A stretch of 30,662 nucleotides of DNA. Source: a virus. Both the position numbers and the translations under genes were made by a program. How positions within the stretch are numbered: the first letter of the stretch is position 1; each line of letters opens with the position of its first letter. The notes under the pieces are model-generated. The model did not search any database, was not told the DNA's origin, and worked only from the letters and a program-made list of their open reading frames with translations. Positions 15,695-24,016 of the stretch are shown piece by piece. The DNA lies in IMG/VR virus record IMGVR_UViG_3300037087_000144, positions 1 through 30,662 of that record; one strand, given 5' to 3'.

Positions 15695-16358
15695 CAAGAA
15701 GATCAACACAGATCTGGTTGCCCTCTTAGGTAATGCTACGCCAGCGCAAAGTGAGCAACCAGAAGATCCCCAAGAGGCGCAATCTGAAGCAGATCTCAGA
15801 GCAGAATCACTCATTGACCAAGATGACGAAGAGGACGAACAAGCATTAGGAAATGGCAATGGTGTAGATGAACCTCCACCGAAAGTAATCTCATCTGAGA
15901 TAATAGAACCAGAGTTAATAGCGGCTTCTGATATACAAACAATACCACCATCGTCTGACCTTATGGCACAGCCGAATCAGGAAGATGTAGCAGGCGTCAA
16001 GGTCTTACTCGGTGTGTTTGGGACAACCGTACAGGATATAGTCCAGAATTATAAGAAAGACCGTGAACAGATTGATAAGGCTATTGAATATTTTGAAGCA
16101 GAAGTTAGATCAGCCCAGAAGTCCGGAGCGAAATTATCACCAGCATTCACTGAAGCCTGGGCCAAATTATTACAAGCGAAGGCCGAGATCAACATGAGCG
16201 CTACCTCAAGTCTGGACTCGATAGCTAAGTTGATCTCTGCCGGTAAGGGTAATGATCTAGTTATTAATTTGAATGGTAATATTCCGAAGGGTAATCTCAA
16301 CCTTGAAGCACTTCTATCTCAACCGGCGTATGAGGATGAGAGAGTGCGGCGACAATGA
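15687..16358 (+). CDS. Small terminase subunit, gp16-like (probable)
   Basis: A 223-residue protein directly upstream of the large terminase, overlapping it by ATGA. Residues 1-100 are acidic and low in complexity. Residues 103-190 form the helical core expected of T4 gp16 (IVQNYKKDREQIDKAIEYFE, then SPAFTEAWAKLLQAKAEINM), a coiled-coil oligomerisation unit with a gp16-like P-x-x-x-E-x-x-x-K-L helix. The C-terminus is Asn/Gly-rich. In T4 the small subunit regulates the gp17 ATPase and helps initiate packaging. The assignment rests on position and helical layout rather than on a catalytic motif, so moderate confidence. Confidence 0.6.
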   Translation: MSDKKINTDLVALLGNATPAQSEQPEDPQEAQSEADLRAESLIDQDDEEDEQALGNGNGVDEPPPKVISSEIIEPELIAASDIQTIPPSSDLMAQPNQEDVAGVKVLLGVFGTTVQDIVQNYKKDREQIDKAIEYFEAEVRSAQKSGAKLSPAFTEAWAKLLQAKAEINMSATSSLDSIAKLISAGKGNDLVINLNGNIPKGNLNLEALLSQPAYEDERVRRQ

Positions 16359-19270
16359 CGACTGAGCTTGTCAATCTAGAACAGATGAAGCAGCTCTTAT
16401 TGCGTTGCCAGTCTAGCTCCATGTTCTTCATCGAGAATTTTTGCAGAGTCCAGCATCCAACAGCTGGTATTCTTCCATTTAAGCTGTTCAAGTATCAGAG
16501 AACGTCGTTGAAAGCTTTCTTAACCTATCGCTGGAACATTTATAGAAAATGTAGGCAATGCTTTCGTGGTGATTCGATGGTGTGGACACCATTTGGCCCT
16601 AAGCGTATTGATTCGATTAAGGCTGGTGACTTGATTTATTCGTTGGATGAAATTACTAATTCTTTGGTGATTGTTCCTGTTGAATCTGTACATCATAATG
16701 GTACATCTGATAATTGTGTTGAAGTTAGGACAAAGACAGGGCATAGATCAATCTGTACTCTTGATCATGAATTTAAGACCAAGGATGGGTATAAGCCTGT
16801 CGATATGCTTACTCTAAATGATTGTTTAATTGAAGTAAATGACGTTCAACGATATGGTCGTTCTGCAAATCAATCTGAAGTGATATTGTTGGCTTATTTC
16901 TTGACAGATGGATATTGTGGGAATAAAGCCCATCATTTTACTAACACTAGATGGAAATATTTGTTGGAATTTCAGAAACATTATGAACTTAGGTTTGGTG
17001 TAAAATTGCCGATTAAACCACATAAGAATTCTGGTTTTGGCTGCGAGAATGCGTCTAGATTATATAGTTATAACAAAAATTGTAGAACTTGGTTAAAGGA
17101 ACTAGGTATACTCGGATTGACGAAATCCGCGAAGGTTATACCTGACATTGTATTCACTTGGGATAATGATTCGATTGCCCTATTAATTAATAGAATGTTC
17201 GCAGCTGATGGTTGGTACTCTGGCGGTCACTGTAATGAGGCTGGGATAGGGCAGATATCAATTAGAATATTGTACCAATTAAGACAGCTGCTTACAAGGT
17301 TTGGAATAAATGCACAAGTGTATCCAGCGACTGATGCTAGTATCCCAAAATTGAGGATAATGGGAGGGCGTGATTTTGACTTATTTACCAAATATATTGG
17401 AATTTTTGGAAAGGAACAAAGACAAGAAATTACAAAGGGATTTTTCTTTAATAGAAAAAGAGGCGAATTGAAATCGATTACACGAATATCTGGAAATCAT
17501 GATGTTTACGACCTTACTGTTTCTCCTAATCATAATTATATCGTTGATGGCACTGTAGTTCATAACTGTGGTATTTCTACATTAGCTGGTGGATTTGTTC
17601 TGTGGTATGCAATGTTCTTCCCACATAAGACGATTCTGATTGTGTCGAAGCGTGATCTTGACGCTATGGCTTTCTTGAATAAGAATGTCAAGTTTGTATA
17701 CGAGCATCTCCCGGAAGAATTTAAGGCTATCTATGGTAATCCACCACCGATCTGGAATGAACACACCGTGGGATTCGCAAATGGTTCTGTGATCAAGAGC
17801 TTGACCTCCCATAAGGAAACACTGCGATCCAATTCAGCATCGTTGAATATTATTGACGAGTCCGCATTCATGCCTCACATGGTGGAGATGTGGTCAGCCG
17901 GTCAACAGACACTGGTTCACGGTGGATCGGTTATCGTCATCTCGACTTGCAATGGCTTTGACGCCTGGTATCAGCCTACTTTTGAGGATGCGATTAACAA
18001 GAGAAATGACTTCAATCCTATTGTAATCAATTGGTGGGATATGGACTGGGAGATCAAGTACAGGGATGAGCTTTCTGGTAAGGAATGCAAGATTGCTCCC
18101 ACTGAGGGGATCAGGAAGTGTGAGACCAAAGAAGAGCTTGAGAAGTGGGGTCCATATTATAGCCCGTGGCTTGAAGAACAGTATCGACAATTACAATTAA
18201 AAGGTGAGGTGCACAAGTTCAGACAAGAGGTGCTGGCAGAGTTTGTTGGCACTGGTAACACAGTCTTGGACCGTGTAGCATTGTTAGCGATAGAGAAGCA
18301 GGTTGATGATAATTATTCAGTGGTTGGGCGCGTTGGTTATATCCACCCAGTCACTGGGGAACGGTTGAATATTGACTTTGAGAATCAGCTCTGGATCTGG
18401 AAGAAACCAGTGAAACCAGAACCTGATCTTATTGAGAATGGCCGCGTCATCCGGCCAGGTAGACCAGGACACACCTACAGTATGGGTGTTGATATCGCTT
18501 CTGGTGAGGCTGATGACTTCGACGCGATTGAAGTTATTGATACCAACACTCATGAACAGGTTGCTGAGTTGTACTTGAAGGTCCAGCCTAATGTTCTGTT
18601 GATGATGATTGACTACATTGGGCGCTGGTATAATGGCGCGTATTGTGTTCCTGAGCGTACCGGTATGGGTATTCCGGTGTGCCAAGATTTATATGCGACG
18701 ATTGGTTACTCTAATCTTTATCGGATGGCTCTTCCTAGTGGTAAGCGTAGTAAAAAGGTTGGATTCCCGACTTCGCCGGTATACAAGCCGACTCTGAATA
18801 AGGCATTGGTTGATATGCTGGGTGAAGATGGTGTACACGTGTACAGCCGTCGTTTACTGCAACAACTATACATTTACATCCATACTGGTAAGAATAAGAC
18901 AGGGCATGTTGAAGGTCCAGGTAATCATAGTGATTTGTCAATTGCTACCGCACTGGCTCTGGTCGGCATTGGGGAGGCAGTTCAGGCCGATACCACTTCG
19001 ATGGTTCCGATGCGGAGCGTTCCTACTGATATGCCTGATCCGAAAGTGGTGAAGCCTAGTGAGATTATGGAATTAGCCTCTAGTGGTGGTATGAGCGCAT
19101 TGATGCCGATCATCATTGGCCCGCAAGGGAATGATCGGAGAGTCTTGTCTCCTCAGGAAGAGATTATGCAGTTTGCTGCTCAACTGGGTGGGTTACCTAT
19201 AAATGCTAGGGGTGCTAATCCTGCTTTCATTCAGCGTAAGCATATAATTCAATATCCACATCAGTCTTGA
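16355..19270 (+). CDS. Large terminase (gp17-like) with internal intein
   Basis: A 971-residue precursor; removing residues 69-404 leaves a 635-residue extein, near the size of T4 gp17 (610). The ATPase has a deviant Walker A, KCRQ (65-68) joined after splicing to CGISTL (405-410), and Walker B LNIIDE at 497-502. The C-terminal nuclease keeps acidic residues in GVDIASGEADDFDA, VPERTGMGIPV and NHSDLSIATALAL. The enzyme pumps DNA into the prohead through the portal and cuts concatemers. In the Walker A the usual GK[ST] is replaced by G-I-S, with the lysine more likely K65, a layout seen in several terminases. The start overlaps the small-terminase stop (ATGA). Ser/Pro-rich C-terminal tail. Confidence 0.93.
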   Translation: MTTELVNLEQMKQLLLRCQSSSMFFIENFCRVQHPTAGILPFKLFKYQRTSLKAFLTYRWNIYRKCRQCFRGDSMVWTPFGPKRIDSIKAGDLIYSLDEITNSLVIVPVESVHHNGTSDNCVEVRTKTGHRSICTLDHEFKTKDGYKPVDMLTLNDCLIEVNDVQRYGRSANQSEVILLAYFLTDGYCGNKAHHFTNTRWKYLLEFQKHYELRFGVKLPIKPHKNSGFGCENASRLYSYNKNCRTWLKELGILGLTKSAKVIPDIVFTWDNDSIALLINRMFAADGWYSGGHCNEAGIGQISIRILYQLRQLLTRFGINAQVYPATDASIPKLRIMGGRDFDLFTKYIGIFGKEQRQEITKGFFFNRKRGELKSITRISGNHDVYDLTVSPNHNYIVDGTVVHNCGISTLAGGFVLWYAMFFPHKTILIVSKRDLDAMAFLNKNVKFVYEHLPEEFKAIYGNPPPIWNEHTVGFANGSVIKSLTSHKETLRSNSASLNIIDESAFMPHMVEMWSAGQQTLVHGGSVIVISTCNGFDAWYQPTFEDAINKRNDFNPIVINWWDMDWEIKYRDELSGKECKIAPTEGIRKCETKEELEKWGPYYSPWLEEQYRQLQLKGEVHKFRQEVLAEFVGTGNTVLDRVALLAIEKQVDDNYSVVGRVGYIHPVTGERLNIDFENQLWIWKKPVKPEPDLIENGRVIRPGRPGHTYSMGVDIASGEADDFDAIEVIDTNTHEQVAELYLKVQPNVLLMMIDYIGRWYNGAYCVPERTGMGIPVCQDLYATIGYSNLYRMALPSGKRSKKVGFPTSPVYKPTLNKALVDMLGEDGVHVYSRRLLQQLYIYIHTGKNKTGHVEGPGNHSDLSIATALALVGIGEAVQADTTSMVPMRSVPTDMPDPKVVKPSEIMELASSGGMSALMPIIIGPQGNDRRVLSPQEEIMQFAAQLGGLPINARGANPAFIQRKHIIQYPHQS
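16559..17566 (+). mobile_element. Intein with LAGLIDADG homing endonuclease
   Basis: A 336-residue in-frame insertion (precursor residues 69-404) splitting the large terminase Walker A motif between Q68 and C405. Block A is CFRGDSMVWTPFGPKRIDSI with nucleophile C69; block B is CTLDHEF with T135-x2-H138; block F is VYDLTVSPNHNYIVDGTVV; block G is HN with C+1. These are the residues needed for standard Cys-type protein splicing. The middle holds two LAGLIDADG-like helices, ILLAYFLTDGY (177-187) and LINRMFAADGW (277-287), so it is a full homing intein rather than a mini-intein. The insert is visibly more A/T-rich than the flanking exteins, consistent with recent acquisition. Confidence 0.93.
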
Positions 19271-19282
19271 TAGACAACAAGC

Positions 19283-19477
19283 ATGGTGTGTGAGACATGC
19301 GGGTTTAAACCCCGTACCTATTACCAGCTCAAGTTCGAGCGTGGGTATTGGTGGCACAAGAAATGTGTTACCTTTCGGAATGGTCTAGTGGATCTTGGTA
19401 GTGGTGGTAAGATGTTGCCTGATACAATCATGACTAAGGAGAGGGGTAGTGGCAGACCCAAAAGAAGTCATAAGTAA
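19283..19477 (+). CDS. Small zinc-type hypothetical protein (64 aa)
   Basis: A 64-residue basic protein beginning MVCETCGFKPRTYYQL, with a CxxC pair (C3, C6) and a later KKC (C28) after a WW pair. This is a possible half zinc ribbon. The tail is Gly/Arg/Lys-rich. It starts 12 bases after the terminase stop without a strong Shine-Dalgarno, and overlaps the next gene by 29 bases. Function unknown; it is the first of a run of six small genes before the portal. Confidence 0.55.
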   Translation: MVCETCGFKPRTYYQLKFERGYWWHKKCVTFRNGLVDLGSGGKMLPDTIMTKERGSGRPKRSHK

Positions 19478-19745
19478 GAGTCTTGAGGGAGTGGAGCCTC
19501 ACAAGGATATGGTTCTACCTATGGCCGTTGCAACCGCCACGACTATTATGGAAGCTGAGAATCTTAGGCTGAGACAAGAGATTGAGCGGAGAAATAAGGC
19601 GTGTCCGCATGTCCCTGACCCGCATGATACGTGTGAACTATGTGGTCAGCCAGGTTGTGGGATTGTTCCGTTGCGGGCATATCGAGAGAAGTTGTTGAGA
19701 TACCTGAATGGGGAGACTAGGACTGTGGAGGATACACGACCATGA
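19449..19745 (+). CDS. Small zinc-type hypothetical protein (98 aa)
   Basis: A 98-residue protein from a GTG start at 19449, supported by AAGGAG ten bases upstream. Residues 30-50 form a helix (EAENLRLRQEIERRNK). Residues 52-72 hold cysteines in CPHVPDPHDTCELCGQPGC, with two histidines, a likely zinc site. The C-terminus is basic. It overlaps the upstream gene and the next one (ATGA at 19742-19745). Function unknown. Confidence 0.6.
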   Translation: MADPKEVISKSLEGVEPHKDMVLPMAVATATTIMEAENLRLRQEIERRNKACPHVPDPHDTCELCGQPGCGIVPLRAYREKLLRYLNGETRTVEDTRP

Positions 19746-20005
19746 GGTCCTTTCATGAGACCATATTCATGGGCAGCGGTCAGAATACACTTAGGAACAT
19801 CCGTAGGCTTAAGAGAAGGTTACATGAGAGCTTCTCTATTCTGAGTGGTATGCAGCAACCACCTGATCCGTGTCAGCCTTATGATAGGAAGTTGGAGAGG
19901 TCTCTAAATCAAGAGGCCAAGAGAGATCTTGAGGACATAGTACGCGATGTCGCCACAGCACTGGGTTGTTCTCGCCTTTTGAAGGGTAGACGGAGGAAGT
20001 TATGA
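19742..20005 (+). CDS. Hypothetical basic protein (87 aa)
   Basis: An 87-residue helical, strongly basic protein (LRNIRRLKRRLHESFSILSG and a C-terminal LLKGRRRKL). ATGA overlaps join it to both neighbours (19742-19745 and 20002-20005). The charge suggests nucleic-acid or acidic-partner binding, but there is no recognised domain. Confidence 0.6.
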   Translation: MRSFHETIFMGSGQNTLRNIRRLKRRLHESFSILSGMQQPPDPCQPYDRKLERSLNQEAKRDLEDIVRDVATALGCSRLLKGRRRKL

Positions 20006-20280
20006 AGAAGTATGCGTTGGTTGTCCGGGCGGAGAATGTGAATGAGGAACTGGAACATATTCGTGATCAACGTAAGTTAATTGCTATTATTAATTATGCT
20101 GCCTCCTTGCTTGATAATGTACAGGTGAGGAAACGGATTATGGAAGAAGCTGAAAAGTTAGATAAACGATTAGATAAGAAAGGTGCGTCAGTTGTTGAGG
20201 ATTTTCGCTCTTTTGAGCGTGAATTTGGCCAGCTCATCGGTTCTAGCAAAAGAAAGATTGAGAGGAAGCCATGCCGGTAG
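20002..20280 (+). CDS. Hypothetical helical protein (92 aa)
   Basis: A 92-residue protein, almost entirely predicted helix, with heptad-like Leu/Ile spacing in NEELEHIRDQRKLIAIINYA and EKLDKRLDKKGASVVEDF. It could form a coiled-coil dimer. It overlaps the preceding gene by four bases and the next by ten. Shine-Dalgarno GGAGG lies inside the preceding gene. Function unknown. Confidence 0.6.
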   Translation: MKKYALVVRAENVNEELEHIRDQRKLIAIINYAASLLDNVQVRKRIMEEAEKLDKRLDKKGASVVEDFRSFEREFGQLIGSSKRKIERKPCR

Positions 20281-20717
20281 AAAAACAGGTACGTGTGTCA
20301 TTCTCCTGCAAGGACTGTGGTAAGAAAACTAGTGTTGGCTCTGATGAGCGATCTATCAAGGACAAAGTAAGAGAATTTCGATGCTTACTGGAGAGAAGAG
20401 GATGGGAGATAATACATTCAGCGGATAATGAGTATGACTTTGATGTTCGTTGCCCAAAATGCGTCAAGGAACATAATACCTTTCTTTGTGAATCCAGTGA
20501 TATCAGAGAAAGGATTAATGGTGGGTATTATGGTGATATGCGTGATGCTAAGAAGGCTCAAAAATTCAAGGAAGATGCTCTGAAGGAAGTTGGTCTTACT
20601 GGGCATCCAAGGGCAGAAAAGGCTTATGCTTATGCTTGGGAGGAAGGGCATAGTGCTGGTATTCATGAGGTCCTCATTTACCTTGAGAGGATTGCTGAGG
20701 TTTTGAAAGATGACTAG
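20271..20717 (+). CDS. Zinc-ribbon hypothetical protein (148 aa)
   Basis: A 148-residue protein. The first 65 residues resemble a zinc ribbon split by a helix: C13-x2-C16 (SCKDCGKKT) and C61-x2-C64 (VRCPKC). The C-terminal half is helical (AKKAQKFKEDALKEVG, then YAYAWEEGHSAGIHEVLIYL), with an A/Y-rich motif resembling small helical phage proteins. It overlaps its neighbours by ten and eight bases. The role is unknown; nucleic-acid binding is a reasonable guess from the ribbon. Confidence 0.65.
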   Translation: MPVEKQVRVSFSCKDCGKKTSVGSDERSIKDKVREFRCLLERRGWEIIHSADNEYDFDVRCPKCVKEHNTFLCESSDIRERINGGYYGDMRDAKKAQKFKEDALKEVGLTGHPRAEKAYAYAWEEGHSAGIHEVLIYLERIAEVLKDD

Positions 20718-20904
20718 GCCGTATAATGAGGTTGCGCGTGTACGTCCTAGGAAGAAATATATTAAACTTCCAGGTCATAAGGAAATTACACCTGAAATGA
20801 CAGAAATGGAACGGCGTGACGCCGAGGCCCATAATAGAGCACTCCAAGAATTGGAGGAAAAGAATAATAATCCACGTTACTGGCAGAAGAAGAATAGTCT
20901 ATGA
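20710..20904 (+). CDS. Small hypothetical protein (64 aa)
   Basis: A 64-residue charged protein with a basic first half (RVRPRKKYIKLPGHKEI) and a C-terminal helix (AEAHNRALQELEEKNN). It overlaps the preceding gene by eight bases and the homing-endonuclease start by ATGA (20901-20904). No family recognised. Confidence 0.5.
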   Translation: MTRPYNEVARVRPRKKYIKLPGHKEITPEMTEMERRDAEAHNRALQELEEKNNNPRYWQKKNSL

Positions 20905-22146
20905 TTGATTGGGATTTAACCAAGGCTAAATTTGGTGATGTTGATTTAAGTCAATTTAGGCCGAGAGTTATTGTTCGTTGTGATAAATGTAATAAGGAGT
21001 CGATTTTTACAATTAGAGTTAAGAGTCGACTTAAAAATAGTCAATTGTCATGGCTTTGTTATAAATGTGCTTGTAATAAGGGTGATGTAAAGAAGACGCA
21101 TAGTAAACAGATGTCAGCGCAATGGGAAAATCAGATTTATTATAATGAACGTTCTAATTCTAGTAAGGAATTATGGCGTGGTGATGATTTCAAGAAGTGT
21201 CATCATGAAGCTGTACAGGAACAAGATTCTCGACAGAAATGTTCAGATGCAGCTAGATTGGCTTGGCAAAATCCAGATTATAGGGAGAAACATGCAGTTG
21301 CTTTGGCTAAGCAGCTAATTAGAACTCCTAATACTGAGAAAAGAGTTCGTCAGATATTAACTGATTTAGGGGTGCAGTTTGATACCAATGTGGTGGTTGG
21401 GCCATATACTTTTGATATAGGAGTGAAAAGAGAAAATAAACCATATTTGTTACTTGAAGTTAATGGTAATTATTGGCATACGCGTCCTTATGTTATGCGG
21501 AAAGATGCGGCAAAAGCTGATTATATCAGTAAATTTCAACAATATGAGCTTAAAACAGTTTGGGAACATCAACTTTTTGACATAATAAAAGTTAAACAAT
21601 TATTGTCACGTTTTGTCGGTAATGAGATACCACAATTTGTGCGTCTTGATTTATCACAAATTAATTATAGCACTATTACTGATAGAAAACAACTCAATGA
21701 ATTTTTTGGTAATTATCATTATTTAGGATCAGCTGGTCGCTGTGGTATGGCTGTAGGTGGTTTTTACAATGAGCAATTGATCTGCGCTGCGATATTTGCC
21801 CATCCTACTAGAAAAGAGAGTTATATTAATATCTGCTCATCAAAAGAAGTTTATGAATTGACCAGATTTTTGATTCATCCTAGTTATCATATACCAAATC
21901 TTGCGTCTCATTTCTTATCCATCTGCCGGTCATGATGGGACAATCTATCTGGCGGCTAATTGGAGTTTTGTAGGAGAAACTAAACCATCATATTTTTATA
22001 TGAATGATGAGGGCTGGATAATGCACAAGAAGACTCTTTATAATAGAGCCAAATCGTTACACTTGAAAGAAGCAGAATTCGCCATACAATACGGATATAA
22101 GAAGGTTCACACCCCTCCTTTAAAGAAATTCATCAAAAATAGATAG
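20901..22146 (+). pseudogene. Vsr/EDxHD homing endonuclease + Mom-like domain, broken
   Basis: A 344-residue frame (20901-21935) followed by the rest of the same protein in the +1 frame (from about 21913 to 22146). An N-terminal zinc-type unit has C27-x2-C30 and C53-x2-C56. A DPDYREK-type repeat (WQNPDYREK, 122-130) follows. The Vsr-like nuclease has E146, D172, H193 and D202 (EDxHD pattern; LLEVNGNYWH). The C-terminal 100 residues (FFGNYHYLGSAGRCG, then YELTRFLIHPSYHIPNLASH) resemble a Mom-like acyltransferase domain that continues as GHDGTIYLAANWSFVGETKP in the other frame. Roughly 15-20 residues expected between the two parts are missing, so a small out-of-frame deletion is likely. The gene is AT-rich like the intein. 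The nuclease half could still be made. Confidence 0.65.
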
Positions 22147-22162
22147 AAGACGGAGACCAGCT

Positions 22163-23938
22163 ATGCCTCTCAACTGGCAAATATGGGACAGAATTAGAGC
22201 ATTTGCCCGAAAAGCCAATATATATCGTACAGATAATATTTATCAAGATCAGGGAATTCTAGATAGGATTGTTGCTGGTGGTGATTTCATAAATCTATCC
22301 AATCAAGGGTCATTACTCGAACAGACAAATCTCCAGATAAATAGATTAGAGCGCTATAAAGACTACGACATGATGGATGAAGTCGGCGAAGTATCACTAG
22401 CACTCGACATGTATGCCGATGAAAGTTCACTGGTAGATTCAGAACGAAAACACTCAATAATAGTAAGAGCCAAAAACAAGCGCCTGAAAGAAACAATTGA
22501 AGACTTCTTATACAACACCGTTCTTATAGATCGTGAAATCAGACCCATGATCAGGTATCTCTGCAAGTATGGTTGCTTTCCTGCTGAGATCGTCCCAACC
22601 GCAAATCGAGACGGCGTTTCCTCATTCCGCTTCATGAATGTTTATAACTTCACGCGAGTGCAGACCAAATTCGGTGACTTAATTGGTTTCTATTATCAAG
22701 ATCCAGGTTCAGGTGGTCCTATCTTCCTGCATCCATGGCAGGTTATTCATATGCGCTTGACCACATTTGAATCTCAATACCATCCTTATGGTCGCAGTGT
22801 GCTAGATGGTGGTCGTAAGGATTTCAAACGATTGAGATTGATGGAAGATGCGGCCCTGATCTACAGGATCACTAGGGCACCTGAGAAAAGAATATTTAGC
22901 ATACCGGTTGGTAATTTGTCACCGCAGCAAGTTCCGCAATATATTGAGCTGATTGCCAGACAAATGAAGAAGTATAAATTCGTTGACCCGGCTACTGGTC
23001 AGGTCAATGAACGTTACAGTCCTCTGATCCAAGAGGACGATTTCTGGCTACCGAAACGCGCTGATGGAACTGGTCCTACAGTTGATACTCTGCCTGGTGC
23101 TGAGAATCTTGATGCTATTGCCGATATCGAATATTTCAAGAAGAAGATGGTTGCTGGGTTGAAGATCCCGTTTAGTCGTCTCGGTATTGGCGAGCAATCT
23201 GAAAGTGATGGTAAGTCCTTGGCTTCTGTCTCCCCTGAATTTGCTAAGAATATCCAGTGGGTGCAGCGTGAAGCTATTATGGGTCTGAAGAAGCTGGTTA
23301 TCGTGCATTTGGCACTGCGTGGCCATAGTATTGATGAGATTAAGTCTTTCGATCTTTCGATGACTGCAGCTTCTGCTATTGATGAGCTGTATAGGATTGA
23401 GACTTGGAATACTCGTGCCGATGTGATGTCGGCTCTGAAGGATACGAAGATGTTCACTGATCGGTGGATCTTGCAGAGATTCACTGATATGACTGAGGAT
23501 GAGATTGCTGAGTTGGAGAGGCAGAAGGCAGAGTCTGCAGCACCTCCAGTTGCTGAGAGCACTGACCCAGATGAACGCAGGTTGATGTTGGAGTATGCTG
23601 CGTTTGAGAAGCGTCTGAGTGCTTCTAGAAAGTTGACGTTGGATACGAGTGAGGGCTTTGAGCGCTTTCCAGGAAATTCACCGAATGCTTCTGTGAACTG
23701 GTTTGTCAATAGTAAGGAATTGGATGGTCTTAGTAAGAAGGATGCGGAGATTGTCCCAGTTAGTATTGACAAGGCTGTGATTGAGGAAGTTAAGCGTGAA
23801 ACGGAGCTGCTATTAGAGGGTGGTGAGTCTACTGAGGTTGAGTCAGAGGGTGTTGAGGGTGATTTATCTGTTGAGGTGGCTGAAATTGCGAAGAAGCCAG
23901 CGCTTTTGATGGAAGGTCCTACTGGTGTTACAAATTAA
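22163..23938 (+). CDS. Portal vertex protein (gp20-like)
   Basis: A 591-residue portal protein, close to T4 gp20 (524), forming the dodecameric ring at the head vertex through which DNA enters. The family core is clear: EVGEVSLALDMYADESSL (residues 74-91), MIRYLCKYGCFPAEIV (128-143), FMNVYNFTRVQTKFGDLIGF, a WQVIHMRLTTFESQYHPYGR stretch, then GRKDFKRLRLMEDAALIYR and the long helix leading to KKKMVAGLKIPFSRLGI. The C-terminal 120 residues are acidic and less conserved. GGAG lies nine bases before the ATG. It follows the terminase block and precedes the core/protease genes, as in T4. Confidence 0.93.
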   Translation: MPLNWQIWDRIRAFARKANIYRTDNIYQDQGILDRIVAGGDFINLSNQGSLLEQTNLQINRLERYKDYDMMDEVGEVSLALDMYADESSLVDSERKHSIIVRAKNKRLKETIEDFLYNTVLIDREIRPMIRYLCKYGCFPAEIVPTANRDGVSSFRFMNVYNFTRVQTKFGDLIGFYYQDPGSGGPIFLHPWQVIHMRLTTFESQYHPYGRSVLDGGRKDFKRLRLMEDAALIYRITRAPEKRIFSIPVGNLSPQQVPQYIELIARQMKKYKFVDPATGQVNERYSPLIQEDDFWLPKRADGTGPTVDTLPGAENLDAIADIEYFKKKMVAGLKIPFSRLGIGEQSESDGKSLASVSPEFAKNIQWVQREAIMGLKKLVIVHLALRGHSIDEIKSFDLSMTAASAIDELYRIETWNTRADVMSALKDTKMFTDRWILQRFTDMTEDEIAELERQKAESAAPPVAESTDPDERRLMLEYAAFEKRLSASRKLTLDTSEGFERFPGNSPNASVNWFVNSKELDGLSKKDAEIVPVSIDKAVIEEVKRETELLLEGGESTEVESEGVEGDLSVEVAEIAKKPALLMEGPTGVTN

Positions 23939-24016
23939 GTTTGGCGTCAAATTTATCATGAATGTTTCTTAGGTACTGGGACTGGTCTGGAGACCACCAT
24001 TTACAGGGGATCGCAC

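Noticed and set aside
21905-21940. The homing gene break as a programmed frameshift
   Set aside because: The protein seems to lack some 15-20 residues at the join, and no slippery run is present, so a deletion explains it better.
22973-22980. TATAAATT octamer as a late promoter
   Set aside because: It lies within the portal coding sequence; it is recorded as evidence that this short motif alone is not specific.
23980-24000. Small inverted repeat TGGTCTGGAGACCA before the 1205-aa gene
   Set aside because: Only about 4 bp can pair with a reasonable loop and there is no U tract, so it is not a convincing terminator or operator.
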